A stretch of DNA of 64,000 nt, taken from JALORV01 sp963702595. GTDB lineage: Bacteria > Pseudomonadota > Gammaproteobacteria > Burkholderiales > Burkholderiaceae_F. Where the stretch lies: the NCBI GenBank assembly GCA_963702595.1, contig CAVPDC010000022.1, positions 1 to 64,000 on the forward strand, read 5' to 3'. This document shows positions 38,534 to 47,565 of the stretch, piece by piece (the stretch's first letter is position 1; each line of letters begins with the position of its first letter). The notes beneath the pieces were generated by a model. It saw only the letters and a list, made by a program, of their open reading frames with translations. It did no database searches and had not been told where the DNA came from. A program made the translations under genes and the position numbers.

Positions 38534-38549
38534 TACAAGTTCTGTGCCA
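38534..38549 (-). promoter_or_regulatory. candidate sigma-54 promoter of the urt-ure operon
   Basis: On the coding (minus) strand the sequence is TGGCAC, five bases (AGAAC), then TTGTA. The sigma-54 consensus is TGGCAC-N5-TTGCA, so it matches the -24 box fully and the -12 box with one C-to-T change. It lies 45-60 bases before the urtA start and would give a leader of about 30 bases. It suggests nitrogen control through NtrC, typical for urea uptake genes. An NtrC site was not securely identified. Confidence 0.5.
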
Positions 38550-38675
38550 CACGCTTTCTGACCGTGAACTGATCGTTTCGCGTGCCCACTGCACCAGACG
38601 CGGGTGGAATGCACCCAGGCGACGGAGCGCGCGCCCTCCTGAGGTGCGCCGAACGAGCGCTCGTCGGGGTGGGCG

Positions 38676-40013
38676 ATGACCCGGAAGCCACCCGCCGCGT
38701 CACGCGTGCCGCAAAGCCGCCTCGGGCGGCTCGCGCGCCTTGGCCTGGCGGCCGGCGAGTTGGCGGTCGGGGGTGCGATGCAGGGGCTGCGGCGACTGGG
38801 CAAGGGCAACGAAGCTGAGCCGATGTTTTCCGTGGCCACGGCGCGCCGGTTGGTCGAGCGCCTCGCGAACCTGCGGGGCGCAGCCATGAAGCTCGGCCAG
38901 CTGATCTCGCTCGAGAGCGAAGGACTGTTGCCGCCCGAGCTCTCGCAGGCGCTCGAATCGTTGCGTTCGCAAGCGGCACCGATGCCGCTCGCGCAGCTGC
39001 GGCGCGTGCTGGGCCGCGCCTACGGCAGTGGCTGGGAGCGGCGCTTCGCGCGCTTCGACGAGACGCCGATCGCGTCAGCCTCGATCGGCCAGGTGCATCG
39101 AGCTCGCACGATCGACGGGCGCGAACTGGCGCTGAAAGTGCAATACCCGGGTGTCGCGCGCTCGATCACGAGCGATGTCGACAACGTCGCAACGCTGCTG
39201 CGCCTGGCGCAGCTGTTGCCGCTCGGCGTCGATGTCGAGGAGATCGCGCGAGAGGCCAAGCGCCAGCTGGCGCAGGAGGCCGACTACCTGGCGGAAGCTG
39301 GATTCCTCGAGCAGTACGCCCGCCTGGTGGCCGACGACCCGCTGATCGTCCTGCCGAAGGTCCACTGGGACTTCACGACGGCGCGCGTGATGGCGATGGA
39401 CTACATGGAGGGCGTGCCGCTCGACTCGCTGGGCTCGGAGACCCCCCAGGCTGTCCGCGACACGCTCGGAGCGGCGCTGCAGCGGCTGATGTTCCGCGAG
39501 CTCTTCGAGTTTCGCGTCATGCAGACCGACCCGAACTTCGCCAACTATCTATACCAGCCGGCGACCGCGCGGCTGGTGTTGCTCGACTTCGGCGCGACCC
39601 AGCAGTTCAGCCGCGCCTATACGGAGCGCTACCGCCGCATCACACGCGCAATCGTCGCCGGCGATCGGCCCGCCATCGAGCGCGAAGCGCGACGTATCGG
39701 CTACGTCGCCGAAGACGCCTCGCAGGATGTGATTGACGCGGCAATGGAAGTCCTCGAACTCGTCTGCGAGCCGCTGCGCACCGAGGATGTGTACGACTAT
39801 GGCGCGTCAGACCTGCCGCGCCGCGCGCGCGAACTGGGCGTCGATCTCGCCTTCAAGCGCGGCCTGCTGCGGATGCCGCCATCCCACACGATGTTTCTGC
39901 ATCGCAAGCTGGTCGGCGTGTACCTGCTGCTGGCGCGCCTGGGTGCGCACGTGCCGACCGGCCGGCTGCTGCGGCCGTTTCTCGCGCCGCGCGGGACGGG
40001 GGAATCAGGCTGA
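38676..40013 (+). CDS. ABC1/AarF/UbiB-family atypical kinase
   Basis: A 445-residue protein. The KxGQ motif is in RGAAMKLGQLISLESEGLLP, followed by QAAPMPLAQLRRVL. The Ala-rich nucleotide loop is PIASASIGQVHRA, the lysine is in ELALKVQYPGV, and the catalytic/metal motifs are MQTDPNFANYLY and LVLLDFGATQQF. Family members (UbiB, Coq8) are ATPases needed for ubiquinone synthesis or lipid homeostasis. This is probably a UbiB paralogue, since UbiB normally lies with ubiE/ubiJ. It is divergent from urtA. Confidence 0.9.
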   Translation: MTRKPPAASRVPQSRLGRLARLGLAAGELAVGGAMQGLRRLGKGNEAEPMFSVATARRLVERLANLRGAAMKLGQLISLESEGLLPPELSQALESLRSQAAPMPLAQLRRVLGRAYGSGWERRFARFDETPIASASIGQVHRARTIDGRELALKVQYPGVARSITSDVDNVATLLRLAQLLPLGVDVEEIAREAKRQLAQEADYLAEAGFLEQYARLVADDPLIVLPKVHWDFTTARVMAMDYMEGVPLDSLGSETPQAVRDTLGAALQRLMFRELFEFRVMQTDPNFANYLYQPATARLVLLDFGATQQFSRAYTERYRRITRAIVAGDRPAIEREARRIGYVAEDASQDVIDAAMEVLELVCEPLRTEDVYDYGASDLPRRARELGVDLAFKRGLLRMPPSHTMFLHRKLVGVYLLLARLGAHVPTGRLLRPFLAPRGTGESG

Positions 40014-40538
40014 AACGGTCGCCGTGAGGTCGATCACCGGTGAGGCCGCCGCCAGCACCCGCGGGTGCAGGTGGCGTCGATGGCTCGCGGTGAAGCACAC
40101 CGGTCCGTCGAAGCGGGCCATGCGCTCGAGCAGCGCGGTCGTGCTCGCTTCATGCGCACTGTCGGAGAGATCGATCGGGCGGCCGTGCGGGCCGAACAGG
40201 GCGTCCGCCTCGTCGAACAGCAGGAACACGCCGGCATGCTCGGCGGCGTCGAACAGGCGCTCGACGTTGAGTTCGGTCTCGTGTGCGTAAGGCGAGAAGA
40301 GCCGCGTCCAGTCGACACGCTGCACCGGCGCGTTCACGTGCCGCGCGATCACGGCCGTGGCAGCCGCCCGCGCGATGGCGTACGGGCTGAGCAGAACGGC
40401 AACCAGAGGCGGGCGACGTTCCGCATGCGGCCGGCGCTGTTCCTTCAGCCTCGACTTGGCATTGATCGCCAGCACGGTGACCGCCATCCGCACATTGGGC
40501 GACAGGCTTTCGGCGATTCTGAGGTGATCCGCAGTCAT
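40005..40538 (-). CDS. degenerate AAA-like ATPase domain protein
   Basis: A 177-residue protein from MTADHLRIAESLSPN. The segment RPPLVAVLLSPYAIARAAATAVIARHV stands where Walker A should be but has no GxxGxGK[T/S]. A good Walker B (GVFLLFDEADALFG), sensor-1-like VCFTASHRR and helical ends remain. It resembles the core of AAA ATPases found with the eCIS/phage-like or Bcs1-like types, but without ATP-binding lysine it is probably inactive as an ATPase. Its last 9 bases overlap the convergent ABC1 gene. The family is not recognised precisely. Confidence 0.65.
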   Translation of the reverse strand: MTADHLRIAESLSPNVRMAVTVLAINAKSRLKEQRRPHAERRPPLVAVLLSPYAIARAAATAVIARHVNAPVQRVDWTRLFSPYAHETELNVERLFDAAEHAGVFLLFDEADALFGPHGRPIDLSDSAHEASTTALLERMARFDGPVCFTASHRRHLHPRVLAAASPVIDLTATVSA

Positions 40539-40726
40539 GCCCCAAAGATACGGAACGACGGGCGCCAAATACGCGGCCGCCGGTCGGAATCGCGGACCTA
40601 CGTGATCGCGCGCGCAGGGGAAGCCGAACGGCCGGTCACGGTGTCTGGCGCGTCCCGTCGTCAGTCGCCGGAGTGCCGTTGCGAGTCACGCCGAACCGTC
40701 CCGACTGCGTCGGCCCGGCGCCAGCG

Positions 40727-41633
40727 TCATGAGGGCGTTGACGGCGGCGCTGACGTGATCAGCACGACACCCGCGGCTGCCATCGCCATCGCAAGCGCGT
40801 GGATCGCGGTGAACGGTTCGCCGAGAATGAACACGCCGACGGCCGTCGCCGCAATGGGAAGCGCAACCGTGAAGACGCCGGCCTGGTTCGCCGGCACGTG
40901 CTTGAGTCCGGCGACCCACATCCAGACGGCAAACAGGCTTGCCGCAAGCGAATAAAAGACCAGCAGGGTCCACAGCGGCGCCGTGATCGTGCCCAGGTCG
41001 AAGCGCGCGAGCTGCCACAGGCCGAATGGCGCGATCAGTACTAGTCCCCACAGGTTGATCAGCGCCGAGACACGCAGCGGTGCACGGGTGGCGGCGAGCC
41101 GCTTCGCGACGATGACATAGGTCGCCTCGCAGACTACGGCACCGAACATCAGCAAGTTGCCCAGCAGCGCCGCCTCACGCGACGAACCCTCGTCCGGCCG
41201 CGCGAACTGCAGCAAACCGATGCCGCCGACCGCAAGGGCTACGGCGACGAGGACTCGCGCGGTGAGTCTTTCGCGCAGAAACAGCCACGAAAGCAGTGCG
41301 ACGACGGCCGGCAGTGTCGCCAGGATGACGCCGGCCGCGGTCGCGGTCGTCATCGAAATCCCGTACAGCATGCAGATCGAGAAAAGGAAGTTGCCGAAGA
41401 AGGACATGACGAAGAGGAGCCCGTGTTCGGTACGGGACAGTGCGGCTTCATCCGCGCGCGCGCAGCGTCCACGGCACCATCGCGCCGGCCGCAATGGCAA
41501 AGCGCAGGAAGGCGAGCAGAAACACCGGAATGGCCGCGGTCAGCGGCTTCGACAGGGCGACGTAGGTGCCGACGAGCGCCATCGAGCCGGTGAGCAGCGC
41601 GTAGGCGGGAAGGCGTGGCGGCGTTGCGTGCAT
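40727..41633 (-). CDS. EamA/DMT-family exporter, one frameshift
   Basis: A ten-helix drug/metabolite transporter with two EamA repeats. The first frame, from MHATPPRLPAYALL, holds helices 1-2 to WTLRAR. A shift at the (CG)n tract, 41453-41464, leads to the second frame with MSFFGNFLFSICMLYGISMTTATAAGVILATLPAVVALLSWLFL and the remaining helices, ending FTAIHALAMAMAAAGVVLI. About 301 residues in total, normal for the family. The alternating CG tract is a prime place for a base miscount. Substrate unknown. Confidence 0.85.
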
Positions 41634-41725
41634 CGCGCGCGACGATACGCCAGGGCCGCCGCGGCGCGTTCGCCGGCACCGCGCAGGCACTTGCGGCGGT
41701 ACTTCGGGTCGGCGGATCGCGCGAT

Positions 41726-41747
41726 CACATACGGGTACCCGTATGTG
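41726..41747. promoter_or_regulatory. perfect 22-bp palindrome ahead of the secreted rhodanese gene
   Basis: The half-site CACATACGGGT is followed directly by its exact complement. It overlaps the place of a weak -35 box, with a -10-like TATATT at 41766-41771. It therefore looks like an operator for a dimeric repressor. It shares ATACGGG with the TetR-type operator at 13563-13578, but with a longer spacing between half-sites. Confidence 0.7.
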
Positions 41748-41871
41748 TACGTGCCGCATTTGGGTTATATTCATATCGTCATTCGGGCGCGCGGCGCGTT
41801 CTGGCGGCCCTATGATTTCCCGTTACCGTTCCGGCCTCCGGATCCCACTGGCCACATCGCTGGAGAATCGA

Positions 41872-42456
41872 TTGAAACTCGTCGCCTGGATCGTCGCGCT
41901 GGTTCTCGGCGCGAGTATCACGCCGGCCTTCGCCCAGAAGGTGGATCCGTCGAAGGTACCCGAGGAGCAGCGCTCGAAGCTGGGGCTTTATGTCCTGCCG
42001 AAGCAGGCGCCGGCCTTCATCAAGTCGCAGAACGGCAAGGTGCTGTTCCTGGATGTGCGCACGCGTGCCGAGGCGCAGTTCCTGGGCATGGCCGAGGGCG
42101 TCGACGCGCTGGTGCCGTATGTCGAGTTCCAGGAGTTCATGACGGACTGGGACGAAAACCGTGACTTCTACAAGCTCGAGCCATTCAGTGACTTCGCGCC
42201 CGAGGTCGAGCGGCGGCTGAAGGCCAAGGGCCTTGGCAAGAACGACACGATCCTGCTGATCTGCCGCGCGGGCGAGCGGTCGTCACGTGCCGCGGATCTG
42301 CTGGAGTCGCTCGGTTACACCAAGGTCTACACCGTGCTGAACGGGTTCGAGGGCGAGCTGTCGGCCAAGGGCCGGCGCAACGTCAACGGCTGGAAGAACG
42401 ACGGTCTGCCCTGGAGCTACGAGCTCGACCGCAAGAAGATGTACTTCCCCCGCTGA
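41872..42456 (+). CDS. secreted rhodanese-domain protein
   Basis: TTG at 41872 is preferred: TGGAGA lies 6 bases upstream and the protein then starts with the clean signal peptide MKLVAWIVALVLGASITPAFA. An in-frame ATG at 41812 is the alternative. The mature domain has VLFLDVRTRAEAQF and the active-site loop LLICRAGERSSRAAD, with the catalytic Cys. It ends with the family tail VNGWKNDGLPWSYELDR. It probably handles sulfane sulfur in the periplasm. It is single-domain with an insert (about residues 70-95, VPYVEFQEFMTDWDENRDFY). It is convergent with cbbR. Confidence 0.85.
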   Translation: MKLVAWIVALVLGASITPAFAQKVDPSKVPEEQRSKLGLYVLPKQAPAFIKSQNGKVLFLDVRTRAEAQFLGMAEGVDALVPYVEFQEFMTDWDENRDFYKLEPFSDFAPEVERRLKAKGLGKNDTILLICRAGERSSRAADLLESLGYTKVYTVLNGFEGELSAKGRRNVNGWKNDGLPWSYELDRKKMYFPR

Positions 42457-42464
42457 GCATCGGT

Positions 42465-42482
42465 GCGGGCCGTCCGGCCCGC
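42465..42482. terminator. hairpin between convergent rhodanese and cbbR genes
   Basis: GCGGGCC and GGCCCGC pair across a 4-base loop, 9 bases after the rhodanese stop. There is no T-tract, so termination is only suggested by the position between two convergent genes. Confidence 0.4.
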
Positions 42483-42496
42483 TGCTTCGCGAGAAG

Positions 42497-43447
42497 CTAC
42501 GCCGGCTCGCGCGCGTCGACGGCGATCGGAGCGCCGTATTCCTGCGCCAGATAGCGCTCCGCCTCTTCCAGCATGAAGTAGCGAAACGCCTCGGCTGCGG
42601 GCGACAGCGTCTTCGCGAGCGTGTTCACGATGTACCAGCGCTTGGCGAGCGGCAGGCCCTCGATGTCGGGGACCGCGATCAGGCCGGCCTTCAGCTCGAG
42701 ACCGATCGTGTGCAGCGACAGGAAGGAGATGCCCATGCCGGCCATCACCGCCTGCTTGATGGTCTCGTTGCTCGTCATCTCCATCGCCACGCGGGGCGCC
42801 AGCCGATGGTCGGCGAAAAACTTCTGCATCGCCGCCCGCGTGCCGGAGCCTTCCTCGCGGATCAGGAACTCGTAGTTGGCTAGCGCCGCAGCCGGCGCAT
42901 GTCCGGCTTTCACCAGCGGGTGGTCCGGCGGTGTCACGATCACATGGGGGTGCACGGCGAACGGCTCGGCCCGCGTTGCCAGTTCGCGCGGCGGTCTGCC
43001 CATGATTGCAAGGTCGACCTCGTTAGCCTGAAGCAGGCCAACGAGTTGCTCCCGATTGCCACCGATCGCCAGTCGAACCTCGATTCCGGGATGTTCGGCG
43101 CGAAAGCGAGCCATTAACCGCGGAACAAAGTATTTAGCGGTACTTACCATCCCAATCGTCAGTCGGCCGGTCTGCAACCCGCTCAGGCGTGCGACGGCGT
43201 CTTCGGCGTCTTTCAGCGTCGCCAGGATCTTGCGGACGTAGACCAACAGGTACTCGCCGGTGACAGTCAAAGCGACGCTTCGACCGCCCCGGTCGAACAA
43301 CGGGAGTCCGACCTGCTCCTCCAACTCCTTGATCTGCATGGAGATCGCTGGCGGAGTCAGGTGCAGTTCCTCGGCGGCCTTGCCGAAGCTCATGTGGCGC
43401 GCGACCGCCGAAAACACGCGCAGCTGCCGCAGCGTGACACCTTTCAT
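42497..43447 (-). CDS. cbbR: LysR-type regulator of the Calvin-cycle operon
   Basis: A 316-residue LysR protein. The N-terminal winged helix reads TLRQLRVFSAVARHMSFGKAAEELHLTPPAISMQIKELEEQVGLPLFDR (core: FGKAAEELHLTPPAISMQI). The effector domain has GMVSTAKYFVPRLMARFRAEHPG, LAIMGRPP and FLIREEGSGTR, close to known CbbR proteins. It is transcribed divergently from cbbL with 119 bases between the starts, the classic arrangement. It should activate the cbb operon in response to reduced-state metabolites. Confidence 0.94.
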   Translation of the reverse strand: MKGVTLRQLRVFSAVARHMSFGKAAEELHLTPPAISMQIKELEEQVGLPLFDRGGRSVALTVTGEYLLVYVRKILATLKDAEDAVARLSGLQTGRLTIGMVSTAKYFVPRLMARFRAEHPGIEVRLAIGGNREQLVGLLQANEVDLAIMGRPPRELATRAEPFAVHPHVIVTPPDHPLVKAGHAPAAALANYEFLIREEGSGTRAAMQKFFADHRLAPRVAMEMTSNETIKQAVMAGMGISFLSLHTIGLELKAGLIAVPDIEGLPLAKRWYIVNTLAKTLSPAAEAFRYFMLEEAERYLAQEYGAPIAVDAREPA

Positions 43448-43566
43448 AAGTAATCCTTAACTTAAAGCTCAATAAATGTGACTGTACCTTAGGAGTTGGG
43501 CTACTTACAGTGCGTCCCATCGAGTGAGCGCCATTGCGGCGTCGCAAAACCCAGGGGGCGAGGTCC
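43448..43566. promoter_or_regulatory. cbbR-cbbL intergenic control region with CbbR-type half-sites
   Basis: An AT-rich block next to cbbR (43451-43480) contains TTAAAGCTCAATAA (43462-43475), i.e. TTA-N8-TAA. It also contains an overlapping TTAACTTAA (43457-43465). These resemble the T-rich, dyad half-sites bound by CbbR. GGGGGCGAGG ahead of ATG 43567 is the cbbL ribosome site. No -10/-35 pair is clear enough to mark. Confidence 0.55.
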
Positions 43567-45030
43567 ATGAACAAGCCGGTCGAAGGACACATCACAGACG
43601 TCAAGGAGCGCTACAAGGGCGGCGTCCTCAAGTACAAGCAAATGGGTTACTGGCGGCCCGACTATGAGCCGAAGGACACCGACGTCATCTGCCTGTTTCG
43701 TATCACGCCGCAGGAGGGCGTCGACCCCGAGGAGGCCGCGGCGGCGGTCGCCGGTGAATCGTCCACCGCGACCTGGACCGTGGTCTGGACCGACCTGCTG
43801 ACGGCGCACGACTCGTACCAGGCCAAGGCCTACCGGGTCGACCCGGTGCCCAACCAGCCGGGCCAGTACTTCGTCTACATCGCGTACGACCTGATCCTGT
43901 TCGAAGAGGGCTCGATCGCCAACATGACGGCGAGCCTGATCGGCAACGTGTTCAGTTTCAAGCCGCTGAAGGCGGCGCGCCTGGAGGACATCCGCATTCC
44001 GGCCGCGTACGTGAAGACGTTCAAGGGTCCGCCGACCGGAATCATCGTCGAGCGCGAGCGGCTGGATAAGTACGGCCGCCCGCTGCTGGGTGCAACGATG
44101 AAGCCCAAGCTCGGCCTGTCCGGCAAGAACTACGGCCGCGTCGTCTACGAGGCGCTCACCGGCGGACTCGACTTCACGAAGGACGACGAGAACATCAACT
44201 CGCAGCCCTTCATGCACTGGCGTGACCGGTTCCTGTTCTGCATGGAGGCGGTCAACCGCTCGCAGGCGAACTCCGGCGAGATCAAGGGCCATTACCTCAA
44301 CATCACCGCTGCGACGATGGAAGACATGTACGAGCGCGCGGAGTTCGCGAAGGAACTCGGCTCGAACATCCTGATGATCGACCTCGTGATCGGCTGGACG
44401 GCGACCCAGTCGATCTCGAACTGGTGCCGCAAGAACGACATGATCCTGCACATGCATCGCGCCGGCCACGGCACGTACACGCGCCAGAAGAACCACGGCG
44501 TCAGCTTCCGCGTGATCGCGAAGTGGCTGCGACTCGCGGGCGTGGACCACCTGCATGCGGGCACCGCGGTCGGCAAGCTCGAAGGCGATCCGATGACGGT
44601 GCAGGGCTATTACAACGTCTGCCGCGACACGTACACGAAGCAGGACCTGCAGCGCGGGATCTTCTTCGACCAGGACTGGGTGGATCTCAAGAAGGTGATG
44701 CCGGTCGCTTCCGGCGGTATCCACGCCGGCCAGATGCACCAGTTGCTTGACCTCTTCGGTGACGACGTGGTGCTGCAGTTTGGCGGCGGCACGATCGGGC
44801 ATCCGGCCGGCATCCAGGCCGGCGCGATCGCCAACCGCGTTGCGCTCGAGGCGATGGTGAAGGCCCGCAACGAAGGCCGCGACATCGCCAACGAAGGCCC
44901 CGAGATCCTCGGCGCCGCGGCCAAGTGGTGCACGCCGCTGAAGCAGGCTCTGGAGACGTGGAAGGACGTGAGCTTCAACTACACGTCCACCGACACCCCC
45001 GATTTCGCCGTCACCCCGACCGCCAGCTGA
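43567..45030 (+). CDS. cbbL: ribulose-1,5-bisphosphate carboxylase large subunit, form I (IC type)
   Basis: RuBisCO large subunit, fixing CO2 onto ribulose bisphosphate. Start at MNKPVEGHITDVKERYKGG is set by GGGCGAGG; an upstream ATG at 43534 lacks support. The 487-residue protein has TMKPKLGLSGKNYGR (Lys179 and Lys181) and GGLDFTKDDENIN with the carbamylated Lys205. It also has HMHRAGHGTYTRQKNHG and loop-6 HAGTAVGKLEGDP. N-terminal form and the cbbX neighbour place it with the red-type form IC/ID group. It is intact and heads the operon. Confidence 0.97.
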   Translation: MNKPVEGHITDVKERYKGGVLKYKQMGYWRPDYEPKDTDVICLFRITPQEGVDPEEAAAAVAGESSTATWTVVWTDLLTAHDSYQAKAYRVDPVPNQPGQYFVYIAYDLILFEEGSIANMTASLIGNVFSFKPLKAARLEDIRIPAAYVKTFKGPPTGIIVERERLDKYGRPLLGATMKPKLGLSGKNYGRVVYEALTGGLDFTKDDENINSQPFMHWRDRFLFCMEAVNRSQANSGEIKGHYLNITAATMEDMYERAEFAKELGSNILMIDLVIGWTATQSISNWCRKNDMILHMHRAGHGTYTRQKNHGVSFRVIAKWLRLAGVDHLHAGTAVGKLEGDPMTVQGYYNVCRDTYTKQDLQRGIFFDQDWVDLKKVMPVASGGIHAGQMHQLLDLFGDDVVLQFGGGTIGHPAGIQAGAIANRVALEAMVKARNEGRDIANEGPEILGAAAKWCTPLKQALETWKDVSFNYTSTDTPDFAVTPTAS

Positions 45031-45044
45031 GCACGGAGATCAAC

Positions 45045-45464
45045 ATGCGCATTACGCAAGGCACCTTTTCGTTTCTACCGGACCTCACTGACGACGAAAT
45101 CCGCGCGCAGGTCGACTACGCGCTTTCGAAAGGCTGGGCTCTGTCGGTCGAGTACACCGATGATCCGCACCCGCGCAACGTCTACTGGGATATGTGGGGC
45201 CTGCCGATGTTCACGATCAAGGATGGAGCGGCCGTTCTCTATGAGGTCAACGCCTGCCGCAAGGCGCACCCGAACCACTACATCAAGGTCAACGCGTTCG
45301 ACAACACGCGCGGCGTTGAGTCGATGTGCCTGTCGTTCATCGTCAACCGTCCGAAGGACGAGCCGGGCTTCGGACTCGAGCGGCAGGAAGCGGCGGGCCG
45401 CAGGGTGCGCTACACGACGCGAGCCTATTCGGCCGCCAGGCCGGCCGGGTCGCGCTACGAGTAG
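45045..45464 (+). CDS. cbbS: RuBisCO small subunit
   Basis: A 139-residue small subunit starting MRITQGTFSFLPDLTDDEIR, with GWALSVEYTDDPHPRNVYWDMWGLPMF (core ALSVEYTDDPHPRN). It also has the long C-terminal extension (after VNRPKDEPGFGLERQE) that forms the central beta barrel in red-type enzymes. It lies 14 bases after cbbL. Intact. Confidence 0.96.
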   Translation: MRITQGTFSFLPDLTDDEIRAQVDYALSKGWALSVEYTDDPHPRNVYWDMWGLPMFTIKDGAAVLYEVNACRKAHPNHYIKVNAFDNTRGVESMCLSFIVNRPKDEPGFGLERQEAAGRRVRYTTRAYSAARPAGSRYE

Positions 45465-45476
45465 GCGAGTGACGCG

Positions 45477-46365
45477 ATGAACGCTCCCGGCGTGCCTACC
45501 GTCGATCTGCAGGCGATCCTGCGCGACACCAACGTGCAGGAGGTGCTGCAGGAACTCGATCGCGAACTCGTCGGACTCGCGCCGGTGAAGAAGCGCATCG
45601 AGGACATCGCGGCCTTCCTCGTCGTGTCGAAGGCGCGCGCCCAGCTCGGCCTCGAGGCCGCCACGCCGTCGCTGCACATGAGTTTTACCGGCAATCCGGG
45701 CACCGGCAAGACGACCGTGGCGCTGAAGATGGCGCAGATCCTTCATCGCCTGGGCTACGTGCGCAAAGGGCCATGTCGTCAGCGTCACGCGCGATGACCT
45801 GGTCGGCCAGTACATCGGCCACACCGCGCCGAAGACCAAGGAAGTACTGAAGCGCGCGATGGGCGGGGTGCTCTTCATCGACGAGGCCTACTACCTGTAC
45901 CGCCCGGAGAACGAGCGCGACTACGGACAGGAGGCGATCGAGATCCTGCTGCAGGTGATGGAAAACAACCGCGACGACCTCGTCGTGATCCTCGCCGGCT
46001 ACAAGGACCGCATGGAGACGTTCTTCAAGTCCAATCCCGGCATGAGTTCGCGCATCGCGCACCACATCGACTTCCCGGACTATGGCGAGGCCGAACTGAT
46101 GCAGATCGCCGAGAAGATGCTGGCGGCGCAGCACTATCGCTTTGGCGACGGCGCGCGCGCGGCCTTCGAGCAATATCTCGCGCGCCGCATGCAGCAGCCG
46201 CACTTCGCCAACGCACGCAGCGTGCGCAACGCGCTGGAACGCGCACGCCTTCGCGCCGCCTCGCGCCTTTTCGCCGAGCGCGACCGCGCCCTCACCGAAA
46301 CCGACCTGACCACCCTCGCGCCCGAAGACATCCTGGCGAGCCGGGTGTTCCAGGCTGCCACCTGA
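45477..46365 (+). CDS. cbbX: red-type RuBisCO activase, one frameshift
   Basis: An AAA+ protein that frees inhibited RuBisCO by pulling on the large-subunit C-terminus. The first frame has the N-terminal region and Walker A FTGNPGTGKTTVAL (residues 70-83). A one-base shift near 45770 (extra C) leads to HVVSVTRDDLVGQYIGHTAPKT and Walker B GGVLFIDEAYYLYR. It continues with VILAGYKDRM and MSSRIAHHIDFPDY. About 295 residues in total. All AAA+ motifs are intact, so error is likely. It lies 12 bases after cbbS. Confidence 0.93.
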
Positions 46366-46381
46366 AGCGAACGAGAACGCC

Positions 46382-47506
46382 ATGCCCCTCTCCAATCGAC
46401 GGACGCTGACCCAGTACCTGATCGAACAGCGTCGCCGCTTTCCGCAGGCGAGCGGCGCGCTCAACGCGCTGATCCTGGACGTAGCGCTCGCGGCCAAGGC
46501 GATTGCGCGCTCGGTGGCCTTCGGCGAACTCGGTGACCCGATGAGCCGACAGCTGGTTGCCGCCGCGCAGTCGCACGCGTCGCTCAACGTGCAGGGCGAA
46601 GTGCAGAAAGCGCTCGACATCGTCAGCAACGAGATCTTCCTGCGCACCACCGAGTGGTCTGGCCAGCTCGCCGGCATGGGCTCGGAAGAGATGGAGCAGC
46701 CCTACCAGATTCCGTCGCAGTACCGGCGTGGCAAGTACCTGTTGGTGTTCGACCCGCTCGACGGCTCCAGCAACATCGACGTCAATGTCTCGGTTGGCAG
46801 CATCTTCTCGATACTGCGCGCGCCGCCAGTGGTGGTCGAGTCGAGCCGCGATGTCACCGAGGCCGACTTCCTGCAACCCGGCACCGCGCAGGTCGCCGCT
46901 GGCTATGCGATCTATGGGCCGACGACGATGCTGGTGCTGACCGTCGGCAGCGGCGTGGTCGGCTTCACACTCGACCCTAACCTTGGCGAGTTCAAGTTGA
47001 CTCATCCCGACATCCGCGTTCCGGCCGACACGCAGGAGTTCGCGATCAACACCAGCAACAGCCGCTTCTGGGAGCCACCGATCAAGCGCTACGTCGACGA
47101 GTGCCTGGCCGGCAGAACCGGGCCGCGCGCCAAGGACTTCAACATGCGCTGGATCGCCAGCATGGTCGCCGAGGCGCATCGCATCCTGATGCGCGGAGGT
47201 GTCTTCATGTATCCGCGCGACACCAAAGACTTGAGCAAGCCGGGCCGCCTGCGGCTGCTGTACGAGGCCAACCCGATCGGCTTCGTCATGGAGCAGGCCG
47301 GCGGTCGCGCCAGCCATGGGCGTACCTCCGTGCTCGAAGTGCAGCCGGAGTCGCTGCATCAGCGCATCGGCCTTGTGTTCGGCTCGAAGAACGAGGTTGA
47401 GCGCATCGAGCGCTATCACGCTGAATACGACGCCGGAACCGACAAACCGTACAGCTCGCCGCTTTTCAATGAGCGGTCGCTGTACCGGCCGGAAGCGCTC
47501 ACCTGA
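46382..47506 (+). CDS. cbbF: fructose-1,6-bisphosphatase class I
   Basis: A 374-residue metal-dependent phosphatase that also may use sedoheptulose bisphosphate in the Calvin cycle. Metal motif: LLVFDPLDGSSNIDVNVSVGSIFSI (core DPLDGSSNID). Others: EEMEQPYQIP, RWIASMVAEAHRILMRGGVFMYP and LLYEANPIGFVMEQAGG. It is intact. It starts 16 bases after cbbX. Confidence 0.96.
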   Translation: MPLSNRRTLTQYLIEQRRRFPQASGALNALILDVALAAKAIARSVAFGELGDPMSRQLVAAAQSHASLNVQGEVQKALDIVSNEIFLRTTEWSGQLAGMGSEEMEQPYQIPSQYRRGKYLLVFDPLDGSSNIDVNVSVGSIFSILRAPPVVVESSRDVTEADFLQPGTAQVAAGYAIYGPTTMLVLTVGSGVVGFTLDPNLGEFKLTHPDIRVPADTQEFAINTSNSRFWEPPIKRYVDECLAGRTGPRAKDFNMRWIASMVAEAHRILMRGGVFMYPRDTKDLSKPGRLRLLYEANPIGFVMEQAGGRASHGRTSVLEVQPESLHQRIGLVFGSKNEVERIERYHAEYDAGTDKPYSSPLFNERSLYRPEALT

Positions 47507-47565
47507 AGCGCTGACCGGCGTCCCGTGTCCGCACACCAGAACCAGGTCATCGAGGGAGAACTGCG

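Noticed and set aside
38575..38600. GTGC-N5-GCAC-like dyad upstream of the sigma-54 box, considered as an NtrC site
   Set aside because: The NtrC consensus has the opposite arrangement (GCAC-N7-GTGC), so the match is not good enough to list.
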